A DNA stretch of 64,000 nucleotides from Desulfobulbaceae bacterium (GTDB lineage: Bacteria > Desulfobacterota > Desulfobulbia > Desulfobulbales > Desulfobulbaceae), in contig DNUE01000016.1 of assembly GCA_003508005.1 (NCBI GenBank), positions 46,565-110,564 on the forward strand. Reading direction: 5' to 3'. Position numbers and translations under genes: made by a program. Below the pieces are notes generated by a model, which saw only the letters and a program-made list of their open reading frames with translations, searched no databases and had not been told where the DNA came from. Below, one piece after another: positions 9,023 to 18,264 of this stretch; positions within the stretch are counted from its first letter, which is position 1, and each line of letters begins with the position of its first letter.

Positions 9023-10117
9023 TTATTGGTTAAAAAATTTCTGGCGCAGGGACCTGGAGACATCGCGGGTGAGAACCAGCACCCGGTGCGCCATTTCCTG
9101 GCTCAGGGAGCCAGTGCCGCAGCTTGGAGTAATCAGGGTCTGGCGAAGGAGCTCGGCCTTGCTCCGACCTGTGGCTGCCAGAATATCCATCTGAGCTTCC
9201 CAGCGGGCGCAGAGGGATTGCACGCTCTCCGCGGCAATATCCTCGGCCCGCCCCGTGGGCACACCGCCCCAGGCGAGGATCCCCCCCCGTGAAAGGAAGG
9301 CGTCAAGTTCAGCGGTCAGGGGGGCGAGCCGGTCAAAAAAATTGTAGGCGTCAAAGCTGAGGATATCGATATCTGATGCCAACAGCATGCCCCAGTCGGT
9401 ATTGGCGCAAACATGTATGCCCGCGAGCCCTTCTGCCCGGTGCACGGCCGTGGTTACCTCGTTGATCATTTCCTGGATTTCCTCGGCGGTAACGCTGATA
9501 AAGGCAGAGGAGCCGAGCCCCGCCAGGGCCGGTTCGTCGATGAACATCAATATCGGCTGCTTGCATTTCCTCAGAAATGCTGTCTGCCAGGCGGCTTTCA
9601 TGGCGATGCCCTTGGTGACCATGTCCCGGATGGATTCGTCAAAATAGCCGGCCCGGCCCTCTTCGTCCTTGATGCCGGTCAGCATGGTGAAGGGGCCGGT
9701 GACCTGTCCCTTGCCGGCCAGGACCTTTGCGGTTTGGAGTCTCTCGGCGAGCAGGTAGAGCCCGGCCGCCCTCTCTCGGCTTGTGGCAAATATGGAGTCG
9801 GGAGGCAATTCGGGGCGTTCCGCTGCCTGGAGGTAGGCTTCGTAAAAGGTGAGCATGGCCTCCTCGTACCCCGGATAGCCGGTGTCGAAGAATATACTGC
9901 CCTGCGGAGCGCTAGTGTTTTTCTCGATGATGCAGGGGATCCCCTCGGCAAACTGGGGCAGCATCTGCTCCCGCGGGTCTGATGGCAGCTGCGGCCAGAG
10001 CGGGATCTCTGGGGTGGCCTCGAATATCCAGTCCATGGCCTGTTCATGGCTGCGCAGGGGCAGGCTGCCGATGAGAACAGGTAGGCCGTCTGCGGCAAAT
10101 CGACCAAGGGCGGTCAT
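9023..10117 (-). CDS. MetE-core / UROD-MetE-like superfamily protein
   Basis: A 364-aa protein that resembles only the C-terminal catalytic barrel of cobalamin-independent methionine synthase. Zinc-ligand-like positions are visible as GIHVCANTDWG (His and Cys), an acidic residue in LMFIDEPAL, and a late Cys in TPSCGTGSLS. Short 'core MetE' proteins are known to act as methionine synthases that take the methyl group from a corrinoid protein instead of folate. That role is possible here but not shown. GAGGTG precedes the ATG. There is no obvious operon partner. Confidence 0.65.
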   Translation of the reverse strand: MTALGRFAADGLPVLIGSLPLRSHEQAMDWIFEATPEIPLWPQLPSDPREQMLPQFAEGIPCIIEKNTSAPQGSIFFDTGYPGYEEAMLTFYEAYLQAAERPELPPDSIFATSRERAAGLYLLAERLQTAKVLAGKGQVTGPFTMLTGIKDEEGRAGYFDESIRDMVTKGIAMKAAWQTAFLRKCKQPILMFIDEPALAGLGSSAFISVTAEEIQEMINEVTTAVHRAEGLAGIHVCANTDWGMLLASDIDILSFDAYNFFDRLAPLTAELDAFLSRGGILAWGGVPTGRAEDIAAESVQSLCARWEAQMDILAATGRSKAELLRQTLITPSCGTGSLSQEMAHRVLVLTRDVSRSLRQKFFNQ

Positions 10118-10177
10118 GAATATTTCACCTCATCAGGTTAAAGGTACGAAATATTGATGTGTTCGCAAAAAGTAACA

Positions 10178-10230
10178 ACACTGAGCATCCGCCACTGAGA
10201 TTTCAACAACTTACAAGGCTTGCCGGCGTC
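10178..10230 (-). repeat. Dispersed 53-bp intergenic repeat, copy 1
   Basis: This block aligns without gaps to 39090-39142 and, with one single-base gap, to 20017-20068. The shared core is GGCGGATGCTCARTGT at one end and GACGCCGGCAA at the other. All three copies are intergenic, so a REP- or MITE-like element is inferred. Confidence 0.6.
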
Positions 10231-10256
10231 AGTTCCGCACTTTTTGCGGGACTGAC
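10228..10256. terminator. Perfect-arm hairpin in the intergenic gap
   Basis: Arms GTCAGTTCCGC and GCGGGACTGAC (one G/T mismatch) enclose a short loop ACTTTTT. It lies between the rRNA methyltransferase stop and the MetE-like start. There is no clean T-run on either side, so it may be part of the adjacent dispersed repeat instead of a true terminator. Confidence 0.4.
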
Positions 10257-10310
10257 AATTATCCGCACGTGACGAAAAATAAGTATCATTAGTTCGAAGA
10301 CGCCCTGATG

Positions 10311-11612
10311 TCAATTTTTTTCAAGTAGGGCGACGGCTTCAATATGGTGCGTTTGGGGGAACATGTCTACGGGGGCGAGTTGCCGCAACCGGTAGCCCCG
10401 GGCGCAGAGCTGGGCCAGGTCGCGTACCAGGGTCGCCGGATCGCAGGAAATATAAATGATCCGGGCGGCGCCCAGTTCGGCAAGCTGGGCAGTCGCCTTG
10501 CCCAGGCCCAGCCGGGGAGGATCCAGGACAATCAGGTCGTAGCAAGCGTCCGTGATGTCCGGTGTACCGAGGGCACCCGCCACGTCTGCGGCAATGAATC
10601 TGGCATCAGCGCAACCGGCTGCTGCTCCATTGTTTCTGGCCCAGGTTATGCTTTCCCGGCTGAGTTCCACGCCGGTTACCCGCGCTCCATTCAGGGCCAG
10701 GGGCACGGAGAAGTTGCCCGTGCCGCAGAAAAGGTCCAGGACGCGTCTGCCGGCAATACTGCCGGCCAGACGCAAAATCAGGTTGATCAGTTGTTCATTC
10801 TGCCGGACATTGACCTGGGAGAAACAGCCGGGGGGCCAGCACAGGGTAAAGGCACAGCCACAGACTTCCGGGGGAAAGTCCTGGCGCAGCAGGTCAGGGC
10901 AGCTGTCGCCGGCTAGTCGCTCGCTGCCGGTCCTGGTTTTGAGCCAGACGGACTGGACCCCGGCCAGTCTGTTGGCATAATCGGCGAGCAGCCGCCGGTC
11001 CATATATCTTCTGAAATCCGGCAGGATCAGGGCATGGATGCGGTCATCGGCCGGGCTGTGCAGCAGTTCGATATCCTGGATGACGGTAGCGAGAGACCTT
11101 GGCAGGGGGGATGCCTGGAGCCCTCGCAAAGCGGAGTTCAGAATCTCTGTGGCCACCGGGCAGCGGTCGATGCTGACGACCCGGTTGCTGCGGAACCGGT
11201 AGAACCCCGGCTGCCCATCCGGGTCAACTTTGAGGCGGATTCGGAAGCGGTAGTGATAAGGGCTGGGTGAGGGAAGAACAGGGTGCAGGACGTCATGGTC
11301 AGTCTGGATTCCTGCCCGCAGGAGGGCCTCGCGGTACATCTCCTTTTTATTCTGGAGCTGGGCCGGACCACTGAGGTGCTGAAAGTCGCAGCCGCCGCAG
11401 ATGGTGTAAGAAGGGCAGGCCGGAATCGTCCGCTCCGGAGAGGGCTCCAGCACCCGGACCAGTTCGGCCTCCACATAGCCACGGCGTTGCCAGGTCTCCT
11501 TGACCTCGACCTTTTCACCGGGCAGGACAAATCTGGTGAGGACCACCATGCCGTCCTCCCGCCGGGCAAGACCCTGGCCGCCGGTAATGATTTTTTCGAT
11601 GCGAACCTGCAT
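10311..11612 (-). CDS. rlmD: 23S rRNA (uracil-5-)-methyltransferase RlmD/RumA family
   Basis: A 433-aa TrmA-family enzyme. It has an N-terminal TRAM domain (about residues 1-60), a [4Fe-4S] cysteine set CPSYTICGGC near residue 68, the SAM-binding motif LDLFCGTGNFSVPLA near 295 and the C-terminal catalytic region ISCDPATLVRDL. It makes 5-methyluridine in rRNA; which uridine (RlmC, RlmD or another TrmA-like target) cannot be told from sequence alone. Confidence 0.88.
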   Translation of the reverse strand: MQVRIEKIITGGQGLARREDGMVVLTRFVLPGEKVEVKETWQRRGYVEAELVRVLEPSPERTIPACPSYTICGGCDFQHLSGPAQLQNKKEMYREALLRAGIQTDHDVLHPVLPSPSPYHYRFRIRLKVDPDGQPGFYRFRSNRVVSIDRCPVATEILNSALRGLQASPLPRSLATVIQDIELLHSPADDRIHALILPDFRRYMDRRLLADYANRLAGVQSVWLKTRTGSERLAGDSCPDLLRQDFPPEVCGCAFTLCWPPGCFSQVNVRQNEQLINLILRLAGSIAGRRVLDLFCGTGNFSVPLALNGARVTGVELSRESITWARNNGAAAGCADARFIAADVAGALGTPDITDACYDLIVLDPPRLGLGKATAQLAELGAARIIYISCDPATLVRDLAQLCARGYRLRQLAPVDMFPQTHHIEAVALLEKN

Positions 11613-11951
11613 TGCCTGACGCTTCGGGTGTTATTCGTGCCGGATACATTGAGTCAAGGCACCATCTGACCCTGAGCCGCTTTGAGTCATATGCTGCCGG
11701 AATCTTAATAACAGTAATGCAGACGCCGGAAACTCTTTCCGCACGATGAGATACCGGGGCAGAGTGGTCATCACTGTTTTATTATCAGCTGGCGTAGCAT
11801 TTTTTGTCAGAATCGCAAAAAAAAAACGATTCTGATGCCGGTGCTCTGGAATTTATTGAAATTAACAGTGGAGGAAGCTCAGTTTTCATTTTTTGCGAGT
11901 TTGCCATATTTTGCTACAAAGAAGAAGGGGAATTGTGTACTTTCTCATTCT

Positions 11952-13307
11952 ATGGAGAAAAAGAACAATATCAAAATACTGGTCGTTGACGACGAAAAGG
12001 TCCACCGTTTTATGCTGACCTCGCTTTTTACCGAATGGGGCTGGCAGACGGTGGAGGCGGATGACGGAAGCACGGCTGTGTCCGCTGTGGAGCAGGGTCC
12101 TTTTGACGCGATCCTCATGGACGTGCGGATGACCATCATGGACGGGATGGAAGCCCTGCAGAAGATCCATGCCTTGAACCCGGCTATCCCGGTGGTGATC
12201 ATGACCGCCTTCTCCTCGGTAGACTCTGCGGTGGAGGCCATCAAGATGGGGGCGCACGACTACCTGACCAAACCTCTGGATTTCGATCGGCTGCGCCAGA
12301 CCTTGGAGGCGGCAACCCAGCACAAGCGGCAGGGAAGGTCAAAGAAGCCAGAGAGTGCACTGGACCTGGACAGCGATATCATCGGCAACTCCATGCCGAT
12401 GCGGGAACTGTGGGAAATGATCCTGCGGGTGGCGCCTACCGAGGCCAATATCCTCATCGCCGGGGAGTCCGGGACCGGCAAGGAGCTGGTAGCCGCCGCC
12501 CTGCACAAAAAAAGCCTGCGTGCCAGCGGCCCACTGGTCAAGGTCAATTGCGCTGCCCTGGCCGAGAACCTCCTGGAGTCTGAACTTTTCGGCCACGAAA
12601 AGGGGGCATTTACCGGAGCGGACCGGCGGCGGGAGGGGCGGTTCGTCCAGGCGGATCATGGGACTCTGTTTCTGGACGAGATCAGCGAAACCAGTCCGTC
12701 CATGCAGGCCAAGCTCCTGCGCGTTTTGCAGGAGCACGAGCTGCAGAGGGTGGGCGGTCAGGAAACCATTTGGGTCGATGTCCGGGTCATTGCCGCCACC
12801 AACCGCGATCTGGAACGGGAAGTGGCTGCAGGCCGTTTTCGCGAGGACCTCTATTACCGCCTGAATGTCGTGGTCCTTCAAATCCCGGCTCTGCGGGACC
12901 GGCTGGGCGACGTTCCTTTGCTGGCCGAGTTGTTTCTTAAGCGGTTCGCCGAGAAAAACCGGCGGCAGGTCAAGGGAATCACCCCGGAATGCATGGATCT
13001 GCTGAGCCGCTATCCCTGGCCCGGCAACGTGCGGGAGTTGGAAAATTCCATCGAGCGGGGCGTTATCCTCATGCGCGGCGAATACCTGGACGTGGGCGGG
13101 CTGCCCCTGGCCCTGCAGAGGTGGGCCGGGGACAATGTCCGGGCGGTGGCTGAGAGCGAGTGGCCGGCCACCCTCAAGGATGCGGAACGGTTGCTCATCA
13201 TCCGGACCCTGGAGGAAACGGGAGGCAATCGCAGCGAGGCTGCCCGGCGGCTGCAGATCACTCGCAAGACCCTGCTCAACAAGATTAAGAATTATAATGT
13301 CGATTGA
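11952..13307 (+). CDS. Sigma-54-dependent response regulator (NtrC family)
   Basis: Starting at the ATG at 11952 gives 451 aa: a receiver domain (KILVVDDEKVHR, phospho-Asp in ILMDVRM, Lys in YLTKPLD), a sigma-54 AAA+ domain with Walker A GESGTGKE, the GAFTGA loop and Walker B GTLFLDEIS, and a Fis-type helix-turn-helix at the end. A longer in-frame reading upstream lacks family support. No kinase gene is adjacent, so it is an orphan regulator here. Its target promoters are unknown. Confidence 0.93.
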   Translation: MEKKNNIKILVVDDEKVHRFMLTSLFTEWGWQTVEADDGSTAVSAVEQGPFDAILMDVRMTIMDGMEALQKIHALNPAIPVVIMTAFSSVDSAVEAIKMGAHDYLTKPLDFDRLRQTLEAATQHKRQGRSKKPESALDLDSDIIGNSMPMRELWEMILRVAPTEANILIAGESGTGKELVAAALHKKSLRASGPLVKVNCAALAENLLESELFGHEKGAFTGADRRREGRFVQADHGTLFLDEISETSPSMQAKLLRVLQEHELQRVGGQETIWVDVRVIAATNRDLEREVAAGRFREDLYYRLNVVVLQIPALRDRLGDVPLLAELFLKRFAEKNRRQVKGITPECMDLLSRYPWPGNVRELENSIERGVILMRGEYLDVGGLPLALQRWAGDNVRAVAESEWPATLKDAERLLIIRTLEETGGNRSEAARRLQITRKTLLNKIKNYNVD

Positions 13308-13425
13308 TCAGGATATAAAGTCATCAAGTCTGTCAAGTGCAGCATGTGTATCATGGCAGGGATTCGGAAAGTGCATGCGCGGACGAAGAGTCAGCCTTGG
13401 TGCATCTTCCGGATGCCAACCAGGA

Positions 13426-14298
13426 TCAGCCCCTGAGGGCGCTTACCGCTGTCAGCCCCGCATAGAAGACGAGCCATAGACCAATGCCGGCAAGGTACGC
13501 CATCCTGCGTCTGCCCTTGTGCGGCAGTTTGAGCAGGGCTGCCAGGAGCAGGCCGGGGAGGAGGATTCCAGCCCAGAAGGGAGGGGTATAGCGCAGGGCT
13601 TCCTGCAGGCCGAGAAAAAACCAGGGGCCGGTGATATGAACCAGGCCGAAGCGCTGGGGTTCCATAGGTGCGACCAGAAACGCGGAAATAAGGAACACCG
13701 CGCAGACCATCGGCAAGTGGTCGCGCCAGCGGGCGGAGTAACGCCGGATATGGGGCCAGATGCACCAGGCGCCTATCAGCATCAGCCCGGCCAGGTGATT
13801 GGCATACACCCTTTTCACCCCATTGGCGGTTATCGCCAGCAGCAGATCGTTCAACCATTCGCCTACAAACGGCACCGAGAGCATGATATTCTCGGCGATC
13901 TGGCCGGCCGCCTCGCCGGTGGCATCATCCCGGAGGATGTAGCCGGTGAACAGCAGGAGCAGGGCTACCGGCAGGCTTAAGGAGAGCCTGACCCAGGTTG
14001 CCCGGCTGTAGTAATGGGTGTTTTCCCAGGTGATGGCGACAAAATGGCAGAGCAGGAGCAGGAAAAAGGCCTGGCTTGAGTAGTAGTGGAGCCCCCGCCA
14101 GAAGGAGCCGAAGGGCGCGAGGAGCTCAATGGCCGAGGTGGAATGGAAAGGCTCGGCAGGGTTGTACTGCAGGGCGACGATGATCCCCGAAATGACCGAG
14201 ATGTACAGACTGATCAGGGCATTGCCTCCCCAGCGGATGCCGATGAAGCGCTCTTTCAGGGAAAAGCAGGGCCGGTCAAAAACGGGGGGTGTGCTCAC
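13426..14298 (-). CDS. petB: Cytochrome b (b6-type) of a Rieske/cytochrome b complex
   Basis: A 290-aa membrane protein. The two b-heme histidine pairs are visible: GLHYYSSQAFFLLLLCHF (13 between) and ANHLAGLMLIGAWCIWPH (14 between), the 13/14 spacing of cytochrome b6-like proteins. It forms the quinol-oxidising core of a bc-type complex in the inner membrane. It overlaps the Rieske gene by 4 bases. No cytochrome c1 or multihaem cytochrome gene is adjacent, so the electron acceptor partner is not visible. Confidence 0.9.
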   Translation of the reverse strand: MSTPPVFDRPCFSLKERFIGIRWGGNALISLYISVISGIIVALQYNPAEPFHSTSAIELLAPFGSFWRGLHYYSSQAFFLLLLCHFVAITWENTHYYSRATWVRLSLSLPVALLLLFTGYILRDDATGEAAGQIAENIMLSVPFVGEWLNDLLLAITANGVKRVYANHLAGLMLIGAWCIWPHIRRYSARWRDHLPMVCAVFLISAFLVAPMEPQRFGLVHITGPWFFLGLQEALRYTPPFWAGILLPGLLLAALLKLPHKGRRRMAYLAGIGLWLVFYAGLTAVSALRG

Positions 14299-14732
14299 AG
14301 GGTTACCTCGTAACCGGTGACGGTTCCCTGATCGTCTTTAAGCTCCCGCACCGAAAAGATGGCCAGGTTTTTCTGGGCCGGACCGGAGAGACGGATTCCT
14401 TCAGGGCTGAACTGACTTTGGTGGCAGGGACATTCGATGATGCCCAGTTCCATGCGGAAGTTCACCCGGCAGCCTAGGTGGGTGCATCGGCGGGAGATGG
14501 ACCGTGCACCGGCTTCGGTTACAAACAGAATGAAGTCATGCTCGGTAAGGACGGCGCCCGGCAGCAGCTTTTTGTTTACGGTGACATATCTCGGCTTGGG
14601 CTTTACCGTAAAGCCTGCAAAGCGCAGAAGGGGGAGGGCGAGGGCTGTCAGCGTTCCTGCCAGGAGCCATCTCAGTTGTCGAGCGAGAAAACGGCGGCGA
14701 CTGCTGTCCGGTTGGGAGACGGAAGGGGACAT
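14295..14732 (-). CDS. petC: Rieske [2Fe-2S] protein of the cytochrome b complex
   Basis: A 145-aa protein. The twin-arginine-like N-terminus SRRRFLARQLRWLLAGTL leads into one membrane helix. The Rieske box pairs are CTHLGC and CPCHQSQFSPEG, giving two Cys and two His ligands for the high-potential cluster. It takes an electron from quinol at the outer face of the inner membrane. It is translationally coupled to petB. Confidence 0.93.
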   Translation of the reverse strand: MSPSVSQPDSSRRRFLARQLRWLLAGTLTALALPLLRFAGFTVKPKPRYVTVNKKLLPGAVLTEHDFILFVTEAGARSISRRCTHLGCRVNFRMELGIIECPCHQSQFSPEGIRLSGPAQKNLAIFSVRELKDDQGTVTGYEVTL

Positions 14733-14749
14733 GACATGCGGCGAACTGG

Positions 14750-15277
14750 TCAGCTGAATTTTGCCTGCAGCGCGGCCTTGACATGCGCAGGCACCACACC
14801 GCTGACATCCCCGCCATGCCGGGCCGCATCCTTAATAATGCTGGAGCTGATATATATCCAGCGGAATCCGGTCATCAGAAAGACCGTTTCCACCCGCCGC
14901 TGAAGTTTTCTGTTCATCAGAGCCAGCTGAAATTCGTAGTCAAAATCAGATACGGCCCGCAGGCCGCGGACAATGGCGCAGGCGCCCCTGCTGACGGCAA
15001 AATCGACGAGCAGGCCGGTGGTGGTGTCCACCTCCACCCGATCGTTGCCGTTAAAGCACTGGTTGATCATGTCGATACGCTCTTCGATAGTGAAGAGCGG
15101 GGTCTTAAGAACATTAATGGCAATGACGATGACGACCTTGTCAAAAAGGCGCAGGGCTCGTTTGATGATATCGACATGGCCGTTGGTGATCGGGTCGAAG
15201 GTTCCGGGATAGACTGCGATCGAGACGGACTTGGCAGGTTCGGTACCGGTGGTCTCTGGGGTGTCGGGGAAAGACAT
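14750..15277 (-). CDS. coaD: Phosphopantetheine adenylyltransferase CoaD
   Basis: A 175-aa nucleotidyltransferase. YPGTFDPITNGHVDI carries the (T/H)xGH motif and ISSSIIKDAARHGGDV the second ATP-site signature. It makes dephospho-CoA in coenzyme A synthesis. The family core starts about 17 residues in; the ATG at 15277 is kept because it has no better rival. The gene lies 12 bp after rsmD, a pairing seen in many bacteria. Confidence 0.95.
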   Translation of the reverse strand: MSFPDTPETTGTEPAKSVSIAVYPGTFDPITNGHVDIIKRALRLFDKVVIVIAINVLKTPLFTIEERIDMINQCFNGNDRVEVDTTTGLLVDFAVSRGACAIVRGLRAVSDFDYEFQLALMNRKLQRRVETVFLMTGFRWIYISSSIIKDAARHGGDVSGVVPAHVKAALQAKFS

Positions 15278-15289
15278 GGTGGCGAATCC

Positions 15290-15874
15290 TTACGATGAAC
15301 TTTTCTCGGTTGTATACAGCCAGATGCCTGTTTCTCCATAACGGCGGTGCAGGTAAAGCCGGAGGCTGCCCCTCTGCTCCGGAAGGATGATCTTCCAGCG
15401 CTCCTCCACTATCAAAGAGCCGCCGGCAGCGACAAGTCCAGTTGTATCTACCATTGTCAGAGCCGTTTCTGCCAGTTTTTTCTCGTAGGGCGGATCAAGA
15501 AAGACGATATCAAATAGGTTGTTGGGGGCCAGGCGACTGACAAGGGAGGTGTACCCTGCGGGCCTGCTCAGGTCGATTTTGAACAACGCCACCGGACTCT
15601 GGGGAAAGCAGTGCTGCAGGTTGGAACGAATAAGCTCCAGGGAGGAGGGGGACTGGTCAACAAAGACAACGCTGGCCGCGCCCCGGCTGAGGGCCTCCAT
15701 GCCCAGGCTGCCAGTGCCGGAGAAGAGGTCAAGCACCCGGGCACCTGCAATACGGTTGCCGAGGATGGAAAAAAGGGCCTCACGCACCCGTTCGCTGGTG
15801 GGCCGGATGCTGTCCCTCGCCCCTTTCGGGCTGCAGAGTTTTCTGCCTTTGGCCGTGCCGCCGGTGATGCGCAA
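15290..15874 (-). CDS. rsmD: 16S rRNA (guanine(966)-N(2))-methyltransferase RsmD
   Basis: Core motifs are DLFSGTGSLGMEALSRGA (SAM site) and FLDPPYEK (catalytic NPPY-type). The family normally begins at LRITGGTAKGR, which points to a TTG at 15874 (194 aa). A CTG pair at 15908-15913 with GGGAGG 8 bp upstream is another possibility. An ATG at 16039 would overlap pssA by 104 bp and is less likely. It methylates G966 of 16S rRNA. Confidence 0.88.
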   Translation of the reverse strand: MRITGGTAKGRKLCSPKGARDSIRPTSERVREALFSILGNRIAGARVLDLFSGTGSLGMEALSRGAASVVFVDQSPSSLELIRSNLQHCFPQSPVALFKIDLSRPAGYTSLVSRLAPNNLFDIVFLDPPYEKKLAETALTMVDTTGLVAAGGSLIVEERWKIILPEQRGSLRLYLHRRYGETGIWLYTTEKSSS

Positions 15875-15935
15875 TGTACTGGCGTGCGATGCTGGAAAAT
15901 GTCCCTTCAGCAGCGACGAGACCTCCCGGTCGGGT

Positions 15936-16691
15936 TCAGGATGGTTTCTTGTCGCTGGCCAGTTTTTGTCTTTCCCTGGTAACCAGGGCATACAGGGCCA
16001 AAACCGGGCCGGACAAAATATAGGAGACAGCGACGACAAAGAGGGTGATTGGCGGTTCCGTTGCCAGCAGGATAAGGAGCAGGAGCAGGAAGACCATGAG
16101 CTGGAAGGCCTTGGCCCGGGTAATATGCATGTGCTTGAAACTGAGATAGCGATGGTTGCTGACCATCAGGTAGGAAAGGACATAGACCAGCAGGAGGATT
16201 GACAGATGCTTGACCGTACCAGTGGCACCGAGGAATCGGCCGAACATCACGGTGGTGGCGATCATCATGGCCGCAGCCGGACATGGGAGGCCGACAAAAT
16301 CGGTGCCGGAGGTCGCTGTCTGGGTATTGAACCTGGCCAGGCGCAGGGCGGTGGTTGCCACGTAGAGGAAGGCCGCCAGCCAGCCGTAGCGGCCGTAGGG
16401 GGTGAGCGCCCAGAGATAGGCAAGAATGGCCGGGGCTACGCCGAAGGACACCAGATCGCACAGGGAATCCAGTTCCATGCCAAAGGTGCTGGTGGAGCCG
16501 GTCATTCTGGCGACGCGGCCGTCAAGCCCGTCAAAAACGGCCGCTACCAGAATGGCGATGGCCGCTGCATAAAAATTGCCGTTTATGGCGGCGACAATCG
16601 AGTAAAAACCGCTGAACAGACTGCAGCAGGTCAGCAGACAAGGCAGCGGATAAAACTTTGAACTGGTGGGGGGTACCATCAACAACCTCAT
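15936..16691 (-). CDS. pssA: CDP-diacylglycerol--serine O-phosphatidyltransferase
   Basis: A 251-aa multi-spanning membrane protein with the CDP-alcohol phosphatidyltransferase motif from DGLDGRVARMTG to MELDSLCD, containing the metal-binding aspartates. It makes phosphatidylserine from CDP-diacylglycerol and serine. The gene lies directly downstream of psd, so the two steps to phosphatidylethanolamine are paired. Confidence 0.95.
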   Translation of the reverse strand: MRLLMVPPTSSKFYPLPCLLTCCSLFSGFYSIVAAINGNFYAAAIAILVAAVFDGLDGRVARMTGSTSTFGMELDSLCDLVSFGVAPAILAYLWALTPYGRYGWLAAFLYVATTALRLARFNTQTATSGTDFVGLPCPAAAMMIATTVMFGRFLGATGTVKHLSILLLVYVLSYLMVSNHRYLSFKHMHITRAKAFQLMVFLLLLLILLATEPPITLFVVAVSYILSGPVLALYALVTRERQKLASDKKPS

Positions 16692-16779
16692 CTTGCGTCA
16701 AGGGTGCAAATTACAAACTTCAATTTTAATTTACGATAAAATTGAAAAATATTCCAAATAAATAATAACGGTCGCGGGA

Positions 16780-17439
16780 TTAGGTGAACACGGTGCCCGC
16801 GTGACTGGCGATGACGGTTTCCCCTGCCTTGACCTTATCTCCCTTTTTGACGTGCAGTTTCAGCTGCAGGGGGAGGTAGATGTCCAGCCGGGAACCTAAG
16901 CGGATAAGGCCGTAGCGCTGGCCGGTGGCCAAGGCCTCTCCTTTTTCCGCCCAGCAGACTATGCGGCGAGCGATAAGACCTGCAACCTGCACCACACCAT
17001 ATCTGAGGTTGCCTTCGGACAGGATCGTCAAGGCGCAGCGTTCGTTCTGCAGAGCACCGCGCTCAGAGTCAGCGGCGTAAAATTTGCCTGGCTGCAGAAG
17101 GATTTGCTCGACCCTGCCCTGGTAGGGGACCCTATTGACATGGACGTTGAATATATTCATGAAAATTGAGATCTTGTAGGCCCTGCCCTGGACAAATCGT
17201 TGGTCATCCACCTCCTCGGCGACGATCACTTTGCCGTCTGCGGGCGAGACAAAGGCGTCGGCCTGATCGGGTCCTATCCTTTCCGGGTCGCGGAAAAACC
17301 AGGTAACAAGGGCTGTGACGAGCAAACAGGGCAGCGCCGCCGCGGGAAATTCAAGCAAGGCGAGGACGAGTGTGGTAAAGGCGGCAAAGAGGATAAAGGG
17401 ATACCCTTCCAGGGTTATTGGAACGCGTGGTGTTTTCAT
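16780..17439 (-). CDS. psd: Phosphatidylserine decarboxylase (short type)
   Basis: From the ATG at 17439 the protein has 219 aa, the short class. Two membrane helices near the N-terminus (FILFAAFTTLVLALL) lead into the catalytic part. The self-cleavage site is RLGSRLDIYLP, where the Ser becomes the pyruvoyl group. It makes phosphatidylethanolamine. A start 75 bp further up would add a non-conserved proline-rich stretch. Confidence 0.93.
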   Translation of the reverse strand: MKTPRVPITLEGYPFILFAAFTTLVLALLEFPAAALPCLLVTALVTWFFRDPERIGPDQADAFVSPADGKVIVAEEVDDQRFVQGRAYKISIFMNIFNVHVNRVPYQGRVEQILLQPGKFYAADSERGALQNERCALTILSEGNLRYGVVQVAGLIARRIVCWAEKGEALATGQRYGLIRLGSRLDIYLPLQLKLHVKKGDKVKAGETVIASHAGTVFT

Positions 17440-17547
17440 AATGCACAATCGGGGATAGAGGGGATAGAGGACAACCGGGCGCGGCAATGACAGGAAAGGA
17501 ATAGCCGGGGCCAAGCCTTTCCGTTGCGGAAGTGACGGTCGTACACG

Positions 17548-18030
17548 TTACTTCTTGGGCGCCCTGGCCAGGGCGATGGTGCCGGTTCGGATGATTTCCT
17601 TGATGCCGATTGGCCGCAGGATGTCAATTACCGCTTTGATCTTGCTTTCAGGACCGGTGATCTCGACAGTGTAGGTGGTAGGGCTGACATCCACCACCTT
17701 GCCGCGGAAGATGTCGATGACCCGCAGAACTTCCGCCCTGGTATTGGCCTCGGCCTTGACCCTGATCAGCACCATTTCCCGCTCGACAAACTCGCCCTCG
17801 CTGATGTCGGTGACTTTGATGACGTCGATCAGTTTGTGCAGCTGCTTGGTGATCTGCTCGATGATATGATTCTGGCCCCTGGTGACCAGGGTCATGCAGG
17901 ATACCTTGGGATCGAGGGTTTCCGCCACACAGAGGCTCTCGATGTTGAAGCCACGGCCGCTGAAGAGTCCGGTTACCCGGGAGAGCGCCCCGGGCTTGTT
18001 CTGCAGGAGAACGGAGAGTGTATGTTTCAT
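17548..18030 (-). CDS. ilvN: Acetolactate synthase small subunit
   Basis: From the ATG at 18030 the protein is 160 aa and starts MKHTLSVLLQNKPGALSRV, the usual start of the ACT domain that senses valine (FSGRGFNIESL follows). A start 30 bp upstream is possible. It regulates IlvB in branched-chain amino acid synthesis. It is separated from ilvB by 234 bp that holds a repeat, which is unusual because the two genes normally abut. Confidence 0.93.
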   Translation of the reverse strand: MKHTLSVLLQNKPGALSRVTGLFSGRGFNIESLCVAETLDPKVSCMTLVTRGQNHIIEQITKQLHKLIDVIKVTDISEGEFVEREMVLIRVKAEANTRAEVLRVIDIFRGKVVDVSPTTYTVEITGPESKIKAVIDILRPIGIKEIIRTGTIALARAPKK

Positions 18031-18164
18031 CGCGCTGATCCTTTCTAATCTCGGTGGCACGGCTGTACTGGATACAAGCCGCGGTTTACAGAGTTTCTGG
18101 TTGAGGGGCCCGCATACAAAAGTCGGTTGTCAGGAAAAAAAGTTGCGCAAATAGCCCCACGAGC

Positions 18165-18262
18165 AGGTCGCAAAAGTCCTGGACACCAGGGCGTCCACAC
18201 GGTGCGCCGCAGTGACGAATAATGCTGAATAATGTCACGGTTGGGGAGTTTTGGCGACGCCA
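18165..18262 (-). repeat. MITE-like repeat between ilvB and ilvN
   Basis: Directly after the ilvB stop the minus strand reads GGCGTCGCCAAAACTCCCC, and about 90 bp later GGACTTTTGCGACC, an imperfect inverted copy of the beginning. The block TCACTGCGGCG is also shared with 38942-39060 after the SNF2 gene. It is inferred to be a small inverted-repeat element that spread by insertion next to stop codons. Confidence 0.55.
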
Positions 18263-18264
18263 TT

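Noticed and set aside
11804..11989. 61-aa reading before the sigma-54 regulator
   Set aside because: It overlaps the regulator start in another frame and has no support.
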